DNA from: a virus
Strand: one strand, 5' to 3'
Virus record (IMG/VR): IMGVR_UViG_3300022752_000038
Span: 1 to 64,000 of that record
Length of the DNA: 64,000 nucleotides
Shown here: positions 15,919 through 25,066 of the stretch, in pieces
Layout: each line of letters starts with the position of its first letter
Numbering within the stretch: position 1 is the stretch's first letter
Made by a program: the position numbers and the translations under genes
Notes under the pieces: generated by a model
The model's database searches: none
Told to the model about the DNA's origin: nothing
What the model saw: only the letters and a program-made list of their open reading frames with translations

Positions 15919-17585
15919 TGTCAAACGTATATGTTTCATCAGATGACAATACTGTACAACCTAGGTTTACTACAAATACAGTAACGGTTGTAACAAATGA
16001 TACACAAGTCGATGTTACTCAACGTGTTACCAATATTGTACAAATAAATACTGTAGGACCGCAAGGATCGCGAGGTGAACAAGGACCGCAAGGAATTCCT
16101 GGCACAAGCGGGGGTGATTATATAGCAAGTTCTTGGTCTGGTTCAAATTTATCCCAATTTGCAGGTACTGCTAGTTTTGCTCAAACGGCATCATATATAA
16201 ACCCTACGTTTATATCAGCTTCTGCAGCAGCTGCGGGATTTGGAAGCGGTGATAGTCCTAGTAGCCCTGAATCAGATCCAATATTTGTAGCTGTATCAGG
16301 ATCTTTAGTTACTACAAGTTCGTTCAACATATTTACTAGTTCAATACAGACTCAAGTCAATAGTTTAATAAACGCGACTAGTAGTTATGTAGTAAGTTCG
16401 CAGACTGGGTCTTTTGTAACTAATGATCAAACTAGCAGCTTTGTACTTAACCAAAGTACGGCATCAATGTTGCAGCCGTATGTATTGACAAGTGTCACGG
16501 CATCAATGTTGCAGCCGTATGTATTGACAAGTGTCACGGGGTCAATGCTTCAGCCGTATGTATTGACAAGTGTCACGGGGTCAATGCTTCAACCGTATGT
16601 GTTGACAAGTGTCACGGGGTCAATGCTTCAACCGTATGTGTTGACAAGTGTCACGGGGTCAATGATAGTGTCGGGAGCACTAACAGCCTCTTTCCTACCA
16701 GTAAACACATATCAAATAACTGCCTCATGGGCTCAAAGCGCTTCTCAAGCTATAACAGCATCTTATGCTTTGTTTGCTTTAAACGGAGGAACAACTACTA
16801 CACCAGGTGGAGCTAACACTCAAATACAATACAATTTCAATGATTCATTTCGTGGAGTACCTAGATTAACGTACGATGGAACTACTTTAAGGGCAACTGG
16901 ATCATTTACTGGCAGCTTAACGGGTAATTTATTTGGAACAGCAAGTTGGGCACAATTTGTTAGTCCGGTAGGTACTACATCACAAATAATATACAATAAT
17001 GGCACTGTGCTAACAAGTGACAGTAAACTAGCATTTGATGGGTCGAGTTTTGTTGTAAGAAACAACGATAACTCAGTAGATGCCTTTTCAACGGCACAAA
17101 ACAAAGATTATACTTATACCGAAATCCCACAGCAAAGATATCTATCACGCACAAGACAAGATAGCTTAATTGACAATGCAGTGCAGACTGGTGAGGTTAT
17201 ACAACCTGGAACAACCTCAGGAATTACTGATTGGGACTTGGCTTACTTAGATGACGCTGATAGTACCTGGAAAGCTGTAGATCAAACTAGCACAAAAAGT
17301 GCAAACTTGCTTGGAATATATGATAGCAATGCATCCGTCATATATTTAGAAGGTTACCTTGTAGTAGGAGACAGTGTTAATGCCTCTGGCGTTCCACTAA
17401 TATCAGGCTCTTTAGCTGCAGGCAAACCTGTTTACATAGCGGAAGGTGCTACAAGTGCTCCATTTTTATCTACCATAGTCCCAACATCAGGAATAGTTAG
17501 AATAATGGGACACCTAATTCGCAATAGAAATAACTATTACTGGTTAATGAAATTTAGACCGGATCATACTTGGGTAGAAATATAA
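15918..17585 (+). CDS. Tail fibre / appendage protein with collagen-like and tandem repeats
   Basis: A 555-residue Ser/Thr/Gly-rich fibre protein. After an N-terminal TxT-rich segment, residues about 51-67 are collagen-like (GPQGSRGEQGPQGIPG). Near residues 182-247 come five copies of a 13-residue unit, consensus SMLQPYVLTSVTG. The central part has TASYA/ASWA motifs typical of marine fibre shafts, and the C-terminus contains a globular domain (GDSVNASGVPLISGSLAAG then KPVYIAEGA). Likely trimeric and involved in host binding. The nearly identical repeats suggest length variation by recombination. Confidence 0.75.
   Translation: MSNVYVSSDDNTVQPRFTTNTVTVVTNDTQVDVTQRVTNIVQINTVGPQGSRGEQGPQGIPGTSGGDYIASSWSGSNLSQFAGTASFAQTASYINPTFISASAAAAGFGSGDSPSSPESDPIFVAVSGSLVTTSSFNIFTSSIQTQVNSLINATSSYVVSSQTGSFVTNDQTSSFVLNQSTASMLQPYVLTSVTASMLQPYVLTSVTGSMLQPYVLTSVTGSMLQPYVLTSVTGSMLQPYVLTSVTGSMIVSGALTASFLPVNTYQITASWAQSASQAITASYALFALNGGTTTTPGGANTQIQYNFNDSFRGVPRLTYDGTTLRATGSFTGSLTGNLFGTASWAQFVSPVGTTSQIIYNNGTVLTSDSKLAFDGSSFVVRNNDNSVDAFSTAQNKDYTYTEIPQQRYLSRTRQDSLIDNAVQTGEVIQPGTTSGITDWDLAYLDDADSTWKAVDQTSTKSANLLGIYDSNASVIYLEGYLVVGDSVNASGVPLISGSLAAGKPVYIAEGATSAPFLSTIVPTSGIVRIMGHLIRNRNNYYWLMKFRPDHTWVEI
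16461..16655 (+). repeat. Five tandem 39-bp repeats in the fibre gene
   Basis: Five in-frame 39-bp copies (16461, 16500, 16539, 16578, 16617) and a partial sixth encode the SMLQPYVLTSVT(G/A) unit. Copies differ at a few bases only, including third positions, so expansion is probably recent. Confidence 0.9.
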
Positions 17586-17588
17586 CTC

Positions 17589-18254
17589 ATGGCTTATACA
17601 ATATATCCCGATACAGTTAACTTTTATACAACCATTGTAGACCAATGGTCAGCGTTAAGAGATGGTGATGGTACAGTTGTTGATTCGACTACAATAAATA
17701 GCTCAGTGCCACGTTACGGTATTGTTGATGAAGGAGCTAACTACATCTTCGCGCGGACCTATATTCAATTTGATATATCCAGTGTTACTGAACCAATAAC
17801 TAGTATGCAGCTATACGTACGAGGCGGTGCAGTAGCAGTTGGAAATACTACTTATGTGGCTTATGCTGGAAGTAAAAGTCCTCTAACCAACAGCGATAGC
17901 GACTATCCACTGTATTTAGCTGGAGGTGGAGGCGCTGAATTATCAACAGTAGTAATTCCAGCAAATCAATACGTTTCGTGCGATATTGATATTACTGCGT
18001 ACCCAATCCATGGAGATGATCCTACCACTCCAGCATATCAGTATTACAACATTGCTTTAGTTGCTGATGATGATTTTTTAAATAATGTCAACGGAACTTT
18101 TTTACTTAATACGATAAGAAACGCACCTGGTATATACCCATATCTTGTAATTAACGGGGGATATGCAAACACTGTTAACGGCATACCTGGCGCAAATATC
18201 ACAACAGTTTCTGGAGTTCCTATTGGTAATATAGCAAACATTATGGGCGTATAA
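17589..18254 (+). CDS. Putative fibre-tip or appendage protein
   Basis: A 221-residue, beta-rich, Tyr/Gly/Thr-rich protein with little charge. It includes YIFARTYIQFDISS and VSCDIDITAYPI stretches, like carbohydrate-binding or jelly-roll domains of phage appendages. The C-terminus ends in short repeats (GANITTVSGVPIGNIANIMG) seen at ends of other phage fibre proteins. It follows the fibre gene by three bases with no ribosome site. Receptor binding is inferred. Confidence 0.6.
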   Translation: MAYTIYPDTVNFYTTIVDQWSALRDGDGTVVDSTTINSSVPRYGIVDEGANYIFARTYIQFDISSVTEPITSMQLYVRGGAVAVGNTTYVAYAGSKSPLTNSDSDYPLYLAGGGGAELSTVVIPANQYVSCDIDITAYPIHGDDPTTPAYQYYNIALVADDDFLNNVNGTFLLNTIRNAPGIYPYLVINGGYANTVNGIPGANITTVSGVPIGNIANIMGV

Positions 18255-18288
18255 TTTAATTATTGTTACGTTTTATATTTGTGTTGTG

Positions 18289-18296
18289 ATATTTAT
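18289..18296 (+). promoter_or_regulatory. Late-promoter-like ATATTTAT before neck genes
   Basis: ATATTTATAAATAAAGG, 14 bases before the ATG at 18311, in a 56-base gap after the appendage gene. Matches the recurrent late motif. Confidence 0.5.
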
Positions 18297-18310
18297 AAAT
18301 AAAGGCATCC

Positions 18311-19477
18311 ATGGCAACTAATATTCCTATATGGCCCGGTAGTTCGTCATTTTTTCCTGGAAATACTCCTTTCGGATTTTTCGATAACGATTATGAATTT
18401 CAATCAGAAGCCGATAGTATCGCTAATTGGTGTGCTATTCGCTTAGGATATCCTATTACCGAAATAGAATTACAAGATATTCAGTTTTATGCTTGTTTTG
18501 AAGAAGCTGTTACGGAATATGGTGCACAACTCAATGCCTATAATATCCGTGATAATATGCTCAATTTATATGGAGGCAACACTGGATCTAATTTAACAGG
18601 TAAAACCATTACATCTAACTTTGGCGGACTAGTTTCATTAGCCGCGGCATATGGCACTGAAGCCGGTTCCGGCGGAGACTTAAAATACTATACCGGTAGT
18701 GTTGCTATGAAGGCTGGTCAACAAATTTATAATTTAGCGGATTCTAATACAGTTAAATTAGAAAATGGTATAGCCGGTATAGATGCTATAGAAATAAAAC
18801 GAGTATATCATGAAGCGCCGCCTGCATTAGTACGATTCTTTGATCCATTTATTGGTAGCGGTATTGGTACACAACAAATGTTAGATGCGTTTGGATTTGG
18901 TAGTTATTCACCCGGTGTATCGTTTATGATGATGCCTGTATATGCCGATATACTTCGTTTACAAGGAATTGAATTTAACGACCAGGTACGTCGATCAGCA
19001 TATTCATTTGAAATTAGTAGAGACCGTTTACGTGTATTTCCGATACCAGATGGACAAAATGTAAAGAAGATATATTTTGATTATATACTTAAGACGGATC
19101 GATATACTGGGCCAGGTATAATAAATAACGGTACTATATCCGATTATTCAAATGTACCGTATGAAAATGTTATATACAAAAATATAAACAGCGTCGGTAA
19201 ACGATGGATATACAGATATACATTAGCATTAGCTACAATTATATTAGGTAAAGTACGTAGCAAGTATTCATCTATACCTATTCCAAACGCTGAAATATCA
19301 TTGAACGGTACTGATCTAGTAAGTGAAGGCCAGACAGAAAAAGAAGCATTGTTAACAGAACTTAAAGAAATTTTAGATAGTATGTCAAGACAGTCACAGC
19401 TTGAACGTAAACAAGCTGAAGCTGATGCCATGCAATCGCAATTAAATAAAATGCCTTTAAAAATATATGTAGGATAA
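18311..19477 (+). CDS. Neck / head-tail connector protein (gp13 position)
   Basis: A 388-residue structural protein. The segment SIANWCAIRLGYPITEIELQ with a following acidic FEEAVTEYG is typical of a neck protein in marine T4-like phages. It is first in a three-gene run (this, 19480, 20019) that sits before the sheath gene, matching the 13-14-15 order of T4. The C-terminal 70 residues are helical and Gln-rich. AAAGG is the ribosome site. Gene 13 equivalence is by position, not motif. Confidence 0.7.
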   Translation: MATNIPIWPGSSSFFPGNTPFGFFDNDYEFQSEADSIANWCAIRLGYPITEIELQDIQFYACFEEAVTEYGAQLNAYNIRDNMLNLYGGNTGSNLTGKTITSNFGGLVSLAAAYGTEAGSGGDLKYYTGSVAMKAGQQIYNLADSNTVKLENGIAGIDAIEIKRVYHEAPPALVRFFDPFIGSGIGTQQMLDAFGFGSYSPGVSFMMMPVYADILRLQGIEFNDQVRRSAYSFEISRDRLRVFPIPDGQNVKKIYFDYILKTDRYTGPGIINNGTISDYSNVPYENVIYKNINSVGKRWIYRYTLALATIILGKVRSKYSSIPIPNAEISLNGTDLVSEGQTEKEALLTELKEILDSMSRQSQLERKQAEADAMQSQLNKMPLKIYVG

Positions 19478-19479
19478 CC

Positions 19480-20019
19480 ATGGCACTATTTGGTAGTTCT
19501 AGGGATGTTAGTTTAATCAAGTCACTAAATCGTGAACTCGTTAACAAATTTATTGATATTGAAATAGGACTGTACAAATTAAACTTACAGAATACAGCAC
19601 AAAATATATACGGTGAGTCTGATAATAAAGTATATTATCAACCGGTACGTTTACATTGTTTGGTTTCACGTGATAACCGTACAATTGTAGGTGACGACTT
19701 TGGAATAGATACGGCACGTATTAGTACATTTGCATTTTTTAAGCCTGATGTTGAAGCTAAAAATGTGTTTATTGATGTAGGTGATATTATAGAGCATGAT
19801 CGTAGTATGTATCAAATAGATAATATAACATATGCTCAAGAATACTTTGCTGGTAAAGATGAAGCAACTGATTTAGGTCATGTGTTAGGTGAACGTGGTA
19901 GTTTTGGTATAGATTTATCTATAGTAGTAGAAGCTCATATAACAAGACATACATCGTTAAATTTAGAACCAGTAAGATCTGGTATTAATCGACCTAGCCA
20001 ATTACCGAGGAACTTATAA
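19480..20019 (+). CDS. Neck protein (gp14 position)
   Basis: A 179-residue protein with MALFGSSRDVSLIKSLNREL at its start and NIYGES near residue 42, features I associate with head completion or neck proteins of T4-like marine phages. It is mostly beta in the middle and lacks membrane segments. It lies between two neck-type genes, with a TAATG overlap to the next. Assigned by context. Confidence 0.65.
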   Translation: MALFGSSRDVSLIKSLNRELVNKFIDIEIGLYKLNLQNTAQNIYGESDNKVYYQPVRLHCLVSRDNRTIVGDDFGIDTARISTFAFFKPDVEAKNVFIDVGDIIEHDRSMYQIDNITYAQEYFAGKDEATDLGHVLGERGSFGIDLSIVVEAHITRHTSLNLEPVRSGINRPSQLPRNL

Positions 20020-21053
20020 TGTCTAAGCCAGAATTAAGACGTACATATAGTACATATACAGACAATGCTAAATTAAATCGTAGTACGCAGATACGTCGCG
20101 ATAATGATACTATTAAAACGCCTAGTTGTACAATTTACGACATAGATAACGCCGTAATGTCGTTTATTAGTGATGTGATACGTCCGGAAATTGTAGATAA
20201 TAATGCAAAAATTACTGTTCCGGTAGTTTATGCTAATGCAGAAAAATGGACACAGATTCAGGCACGTGGATATATGTACGATCATAATGATCGATTAATG
20301 ACGCCACTTATAGCTGTGAAACGTGGAAGTATTGCCGAACGTGATACTTTACGTAAATTGGATGTCAATTGGAATGTAGATTCTGGACCACAAGGTAATG
20401 ATACATTTGCTAGAAATGCAATAACATATCGTAGTCAATACACTAAAGCTAATCGATATGATCAGTTTTCTGTACTACAAGGTATACGGCCTAAACAAGA
20501 AATTTATGTAACGGGCGTGCCTGAATTTATCGATGTGTCATATGATATAGTAGTATGGGCGGAATATGTAGAACAACTTAATCATATCATAGAGCAAATT
20601 ATGTTAACAGGCGGATATGCATGGGGCACTACATGGAAATTTATTACCCTTGTACAAGACTATACATTTGAAACAGTGTCAACACCAGGCGAAGATCGTT
20701 TAGTTAGAGCAACTATACCTATTACAGTTAAAGGGTCATTGTTAATGGAATATGAAGGACATAAGTCGACTATTCAAAAACAATACTCAATAAAAAAGGT
20801 ACGGTTTAATACAGAAGTCGAAACTAGTGAATTAGAAGACGGTAGTGCCGGTGATGCGTATCTTAATACACCTCCGCCTGGAGGATTTAATACTAATGAA
20901 CAAGGATTTGTTGATAATAAAACTGTACCTAGTGATCCTAGATTAAATCAATCTGAGCAACTTCCGTACACTGGTCCAATTGATCCACGTATCGATACAT
21001 CACGTGATGATGTTAAATCTAATAAATACAACCCACTTACGGGTATTTTGTAA
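20019..21053 (+). CDS. Tail completion / sheath stabiliser-like protein (gp15 position)
   Basis: A 344-residue protein probably capping the tail. The central stretch (about residues 165-245) reads YVTGVPEFIDVSYDIVVW, then EQIMLTGGYAWG and TVKGSLLMEYEG, similar to the tail-terminator or sheath-stabiliser proteins of T4-like phages. The C-terminal 80 residues are Pro/Asn-rich and probably disordered. GAGGA precedes the start. Assignment rests on order and these stretches. Confidence 0.6.
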   Translation: MSKPELRRTYSTYTDNAKLNRSTQIRRDNDTIKTPSCTIYDIDNAVMSFISDVIRPEIVDNNAKITVPVVYANAEKWTQIQARGYMYDHNDRLMTPLIAVKRGSIAERDTLRKLDVNWNVDSGPQGNDTFARNAITYRSQYTKANRYDQFSVLQGIRPKQEIYVTGVPEFIDVSYDIVVWAEYVEQLNHIIEQIMLTGGYAWGTTWKFITLVQDYTFETVSTPGEDRLVRATIPITVKGSLLMEYEGHKSTIQKQYSIKKVRFNTEVETSELEDGSAGDAYLNTPPPGGFNTNEQGFVDNKTVPSDPRLNQSEQLPYTGPIDPRIDTSRDDVKSNKYNPLTGIL

Positions 21054-21063
21054 AAATAAAAAT

Positions 21064-21071
21064 ATATTTAT
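21064..21071 (+). promoter_or_regulatory. Late-promoter-like ATATTTAT
   Basis: ATATTTATATTAGTAAAAGG, 21 bases before the ATG at 21093. Part of the recurrent late-type motif family. Confidence 0.45.
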
Positions 21072-21092
21072 ATTAGTAAAAGGAATAAGTTT

Positions 21093-21368
21093 ATGTCTAC
21101 AGAAATAAAGTTTACACCGGAAGAGTTAGAACAAATTAAAGAGGTACGTGACACAACGAACGTAATGGTTTATCAGTTTGGCGAAATTGATTTAGAATTG
21201 AGTTTATTACGCGAACGGATTGATGAACTAGAACAAGTACGTATTAAATTGCGAGAAGATTATCGTAATTTACGTAACAAGGAACGTACTTTGGTAGATG
21301 AGTTGAATACAAAATACGGCACCGGTCAGTTAGACATTGAAAGCGGGTTATTCCAACCTATCAAATAA
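21093..21368 (+). CDS. Small coiled-coil structural protein
   Basis: A 91-residue protein, nearly all one charged helix with heptads between about residues 35 and 75 (LRERIDELEQVRIKLREDYR). Ends in LDIESGLFQPIK. It sits alone between neck and sheath genes with its own late-type motif and AAAGGA ribosome site. Probably a minor tail protein or assembly factor; not identified further. Confidence 0.6.
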   Translation: MSTEIKFTPEELEQIKEVRDTTNVMVYQFGEIDLELSLLRERIDELEQVRIKLREDYRNLRNKERTLVDELNTKYGTGQLDIESGLFQPIK

Positions 21369-21387
21369 TGTTTGACAAGACACACCG

Positions 21388-21395
21388 ATATTTAT
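21388..21395 (+). promoter_or_regulatory. Late-promoter-like ATATTTAT before sheath
   Basis: ATATTTATATTAAATTT, 36 bases before the sheath ATG, consistent with strong late expression. Confidence 0.48.
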
Positions 21396-21431
21396 ATTAA
21401 ATTTTAACATTAATTAAATTAGGAGAAACCG

Positions 21432-23291
21432 ATGGCAGAAAAAATTGTTTCGCCCGGTGTGTTTACCAATGAAGTTGACTTGTCAGCGTTACCCGCAGGT
21501 ATTGCGGCTATCGGTGCAGCAATAATTGGGCCTACACAGCGCGGACCAGCAAATATTCCGACATTTGTAACAAGTTATTCAGATTTCGTATCTAAATTCG
21601 GAAGTGTTTTCACTTCGGGTTCTGGTACACAAGAGAGCACATATAAATATCTAACCAACTACATGGTACAAGAGTATATGAAGTATGCTGATACATGCTT
21701 AGTAACGCGTGTAATGGCGGGTAATTATGCATATGCTTATAGTAACGTGATTAGTGCAGACAGTGCGAGCAATGGAACAGCACATGCTCCATCATTTAAA
21801 TTAACTGTGTTGTCAGCAGGGGCTTTAGATAATTCCGGACAAAGCCAAGCATCTGTAAGCGGTAGTGGTTTATCTGCAGACGAAACTACAGGTCAATTAT
21901 TAAAGTCTGGTTCAGAAAACAATTTGCGTTGGGAAGTAGCTAATGTAAGTAACAGCAAGGGTACATTTACATTGTTAATTCGTCGTGGTGATGACATTAC
22001 TAACCGTAAAATTATTCTTGAACAGTATAATAATTTGACGTTAGATCCGGCATCTCCTAACTATATTGCTAAAAAAATTGGTGATGTAGCTTATACATTA
22101 AAAGATTCTGGTCTAGACCAGCCATATTTCCAAGTATCTGGATCATATCCTAATCGTTCAAAGTATGTACGTGTTGAAGTACTTAAAAATACATTGAATT
22201 GGTTTGATGCTAACGGATCACGTAGATTAGACGCTTTTACTGGTAGTTTACCTCAGGCTGTATCCGGTACATTCTCAGGTGGTTCGGATGGAGCTGTAGC
22301 ACATCCTAAAAACTTCTTTGAAAACATTTTACGTGGTGGCTCAACACTTGATTCAACAGGATATGCTATTGAGAACAATACGCAAGGATTTAATTTGCAA
22401 GCTACTCAGTCATCTGAACCTGGAGTAAAGCATTTTGCTCGTCCATATTTAGACGCTATCAAATTGTTAAAGAACCAAGATGACTATGATTTTAATTTAT
22501 TAGTTCTTCCTGGCTTGACAAATGATAATACCGAAGCTAAATCAATTTTAACACAGGCACAATTAATGATTGAAAGCCGTGGAGATGCGTTTTTGGTAAC
22601 TGACCCTGTAGTTTACGGAAGCACTTTAGGTGATGTAGTAGATGAAGCAGATACACGTAACAGTAACTATGTGTCAATGTATTGGCCATGGGTATTAGTA
22701 GGTGATGGTGATATGGGACGTAATGTATGGGTTCCGGCTAGTACAGTTGTACCTAGTGTATATGCATTTAATGACCGAGTAGCTGCCCCATGGTTTGCTC
22801 CTGCCGGTTTGAATCGAGGCGGAATTGAAGCTGCAGTACGTACTGAACGCAAACTTAACCAAGCTAATCGTGATACATTGTATGATGCTAGTGTTAATCC
22901 TATTACAAGCTTCCCTAATCAAGGTGTAGTTGTTTATGGACAAAAGACACTTCAAAAGAAAGCATCTGCATTGGATCGTGTTAACGTTCGTCGTTTGTTG
23001 ATTGCTGCTAAGAAGTTTGTTGCTTCTACTAGTAAGTATCTGTTATTCGAAAATAATACTGCAGTAACAAGAAACCGTTTCTTAAGTATTGTTAATCCAT
23101 ATTTCGATAGCGTACAACAGCGTCAAGGTTTATATGCATTCAAAGTGGTAATGGATGACAAATTAAATACTCCGGAAGTCATTGACCGTAATGAATTACG
23201 CGGAGCTATTTATTTACAGCCAGCCAAGACTGCCGAATTCATTATTATTGACTTTAACATCCTGCCAACTGGTGCTGCTTTCCCAGAATAG
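21432..23291 (+). CDS. gp18: Tail sheath protein (gp18-like)
   Basis: Contractile sheath subunit, 619 residues (T4 gp18 is 659). It opens with KIVSPGVFTNEVDLSALPAG, the usual sheath N-terminus with SPGV, followed by IGPTQRGP. The C-terminal conserved domain contains NRGGIEAAVRTERKLNQANRD, INPI-like NPITSFPNQGVVVYGQKTL and RVNVRRLLIAAKKF. AGGAGA is a strong ribosome site. It precedes the tube gene as in T4, and shows this is a myophage. Confidence 0.96.
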   Translation: MAEKIVSPGVFTNEVDLSALPAGIAAIGAAIIGPTQRGPANIPTFVTSYSDFVSKFGSVFTSGSGTQESTYKYLTNYMVQEYMKYADTCLVTRVMAGNYAYAYSNVISADSASNGTAHAPSFKLTVLSAGALDNSGQSQASVSGSGLSADETTGQLLKSGSENNLRWEVANVSNSKGTFTLLIRRGDDITNRKIILEQYNNLTLDPASPNYIAKKIGDVAYTLKDSGLDQPYFQVSGSYPNRSKYVRVEVLKNTLNWFDANGSRRLDAFTGSLPQAVSGTFSGGSDGAVAHPKNFFENILRGGSTLDSTGYAIENNTQGFNLQATQSSEPGVKHFARPYLDAIKLLKNQDDYDFNLLVLPGLTNDNTEAKSILTQAQLMIESRGDAFLVTDPVVYGSTLGDVVDEADTRNSNYVSMYWPWVLVGDGDMGRNVWVPASTVVPSVYAFNDRVAAPWFAPAGLNRGGIEAAVRTERKLNQANRDTLYDASVNPITSFPNQGVVVYGQKTLQKKASALDRVNVRRLLIAAKKFVASTSKYLLFENNTAVTRNRFLSIVNPYFDSVQQRQGLYAFKVVMDDKLNTPEVIDRNELRGAIYLQPAKTAEFIIIDFNILPTGAAFPE

Positions 23292-23301
23292 TAGATGATG
23301 C

Positions 23302-23309
23302 ATATTTAT
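23302..23309 (+). promoter_or_regulatory. Late-promoter-like ATATTTAT before tube
   Basis: ATATTTATAATAAATAGG between sheath and tube genes, 20 bases before the ATG at 23330. Confidence 0.5.
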
Positions 23310-23329
23310 AATAAATAGGAGAATAAAAA

Positions 23330-23818
23330 ATGGCAGAATTATTATCACCCAATGAAATCTTTTTTACGGCATTTGAACCGAAAATGGCAATGCGGTTTAT
23401 TATGTATATTGAAGGAATTCCATCATATTTGATTAAAGCGGCATCACGTCCTAGTATTGATCAGGGAGAGGTTATACTTGACCATATTAATGTTGAGCGT
23501 AAGCTTAAAGGAAAGAGCCGTTGGCAAGATATAACAGTAACGTTATATGATCCAATTGTACCGTCAGGTGCTCAAATGGTTATGGAATGGGTTCGTTTAC
23601 ATCACGAATCTGTTACCGGCCGTGATGGATATAGCGACTTCTATAAAAGAGATATCACCTTTAATTCACTTGGACCAGTAGGTGACAAGGTAGAAGAATG
23701 GACAATCAAAGGAGCATTTGTTAGTGCTGCAACTTTTGGTGACATGGATTGGGGAACAGAAGACCCAATGACTATCGAGCTTACCATTAAGTATGATTAT
23801 GCAATCCTGCAATTCTAA
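23330..23818 (+). CDS. gp19: Tail tube protein (gp19-like)
   Basis: Subunit of the inner tail tube, 162 residues, equal to T4 gp19 (163). The beta-rich sequence has FEPKMAMRFIMYIEGIPSYL, then SIDQGEVILDHINVERKLKG and WQDITVTLYDPI, characteristic of T4-type tube proteins. It directly follows the sheath gene, has AGGAGA upstream and is followed by a strong terminator. Confidence 0.94.
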   Translation: MAELLSPNEIFFTAFEPKMAMRFIMYIEGIPSYLIKAASRPSIDQGEVILDHINVERKLKGKSRWQDITVTLYDPIVPSGAQMVMEWVRLHHESVTGRDGYSDFYKRDITFNSLGPVGDKVEEWTIKGAFVSAATFGDMDWGTEDPMTIELTIKYDYAILQF

Positions 23819-23841
23819 TCGTATTTAGTAAATAATTATGT

Positions 23842-23869
23842 AAAGATCCCGTCGCAAGGCGGGATTTTT
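23842..23869 (+). terminator. Rho-independent terminator after tube gene
   Basis: ATCCCGTC (23846-23853), GCAA tetraloop, GGCGGGAT (23858-23865) and a T run to 23869; flanking A/T extends the stem. One G-T pair lies in the stem. Confidence 0.85.
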
Positions 23870-23881
23870 ACTAGCTATTGT

Positions 23882-23889
23882 ATATTTAT
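23882..23889 (+). promoter_or_regulatory. Late-promoter-like ATATTTAT
   Basis: ATATTTATATTAAATAAG, directly after the tube terminator and 33 bases before the ATG at 23923; would restart transcription of the baseplate module. Confidence 0.5.
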
Positions 23890-23922
23890 ATTAAATAAGT
23901 TTTAAACAAAAAAGGATAGTTT

Positions 23923-24846
23923 ATGTCAACAGTTAATGATGAATACAAAAAGCCATCTACAAACAAGCATGTAGTAGATCAAGTTACGGATGAGCAGCTA
24001 AAGGCGTTAGCAGTACAACAGTACGAGCAAAACAAGGGCCGCAAAGCTGATACCGAAACTGAAAAAGAAAAGTATGATTTTCCAACTGAAATTGTAGAAT
24101 TGCCAAGTAAAGGTTTATTGTATCCAGCTGACAATGCTTTATCATCTGGTAAAGTAGAAATGAAGTATATGACAGCACGTGAAGAAGATATTCTTACTAC
24201 GCCTAGTCTTATTAAGCAAGGTGTTGTATTAGATCGTTTATTTCAAGCATTAGTTGTTGGTAACGGCGATGGACGTAAAATTAATTACGGAGATTTATTA
24301 GCCGGAGATAAAAACGCAATTATGATCGCTGCCCGTGTATTAGGATACGGCAAAGATTATGAAGTAAAAATCAAAACACCGTCAGGTGAAGAGCAGACAG
24401 AAATTATCGATTTGGCAGAATTGCAAAACAAAGAATTTGATGAGTCACTGATTACGCCAGGAGTTAACAAATTCGCAATTAAATTACCAGCATCTAAACG
24501 CACTATTGAAGTTAAATTATTAAATCATGACGATGAAAAACGTGTAGAAGAAGCTGCTAATCGTGCTAAAAAATATAATAAATTACGTGGTATTGAAAGC
24601 AATGTAAGTATACGTTTACAACATATGATTGTATCTGTAGATGGTAATACTGATCGCGAACATATTGAAGAATTCATTGATAAATACTTTTTAGCACGTG
24701 ATATACAATATGTAAGAGATTATGTAGCAAAGATACAACCCGATGTTGATCTTTCATTAACGTTCATAGATTCCGGCACAAACGAAGAATTTAAAACTAA
24801 CCTCCCGATTGGAGTAGACTTTTTTTGGCCTAGCGCCCGCGTATAG
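23923..24846 (+). CDS. gp26: gp26-like baseplate/tail assembly chaperone, 0-frame product
   Basis: A 307-residue protein resembling the T4 gp26 baseplate-assembly family. The core includes EIVELPSKGLLYP, LSSGKVEMKYMTAREEDIL, then KVLLNHDDEKRV-like sequence and a C-terminal VDFFWPSARV. An extra helical N-terminal about 40 residues precedes the core. It lies between tube and tape measure, the place of tail assembly chaperones in long-tailed phages. A run of seven T residues at 24820-24826, just before its end, probably allows a +1 frameshift into the frame of the next feature, giving a 380-residue extended product ending at 25066. Confidence 0.8.
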   Translation: MSTVNDEYKKPSTNKHVVDQVTDEQLKALAVQQYEQNKGRKADTETEKEKYDFPTEIVELPSKGLLYPADNALSSGKVEMKYMTAREEDILTTPSLIKQGVVLDRLFQALVVGNGDGRKINYGDLLAGDKNAIMIAARVLGYGKDYEVKIKTPSGEEQTEIIDLAELQNKEFDESLITPGVNKFAIKLPASKRTIEVKLLNHDDEKRVEEAANRAKKYNKLRGIESNVSIRLQHMIVSVDGNTDREHIEEFIDKYFLARDIQYVRDYVAKIQPDVDLSLTFIDSGTNEEFKTNLPIGVDFFWPSARV

Positions 24847-25066
24847 GCGCATACTACACGAACAGGTTTTTAGCCTGATTTATTACGGCAAAGGTGGATT
24901 TACATGGGAAGATGTTATGTCCATGCCAACATGGCTTCGTTTGTTCTACATAAAACAAATTAACAAGGCCGTGGAAGCAGAAAACGAGCAATACAAGAAA
25001 GCCAGTAAAAAGTCATCTAAAGGAATTTCTAGACCAAGCTTTGCGTCCTCAAAAGCTAGAAAGTAG
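24818..25066 (+). CDS. Frameshift extension of the gp26-like gene (no start codon of its own)
   Basis: An 82-codon open frame in +1 relative to the gp26-like gene. It opens after a stop at 24815-24817 and has no ATG, GTG or TTG before the methionine of EDVMSM, yet codes protein-like sequence well upstream of it: RRILHEQVFSLIYYGKGGFT, then WLRLFYIKQINKAVEAENE and a basic Ser/Lys-rich tail. Similar YYGKGF...MPxxLRxFY proteins occur downstream of gp26 in marine T4-like phages, as far as I recall. The likely route of expression is +1 slippage on T7 at 24820-24826. A CTG or ATT start is a less likely alternative. Confidence 0.65.
   Translation, partial: TFFGLAPAYRRILHEQVFSLIYYGKGGFTWEDVMSMPTWLRLFYIKQINKAVEAENEQYKKASKKSSKGISRPSFASSKARK

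Noticed and set aside
16461-16655. CRISPR-like array
   Set aside because: The 39-bp units are contiguous without spacers and encode an in-frame protein repeat.
24831-24833. -1 frameshift at the T7 run
   Set aside because: The -1 frame meets a TAG at 24831, so only +1 (or -2) gives an extension.
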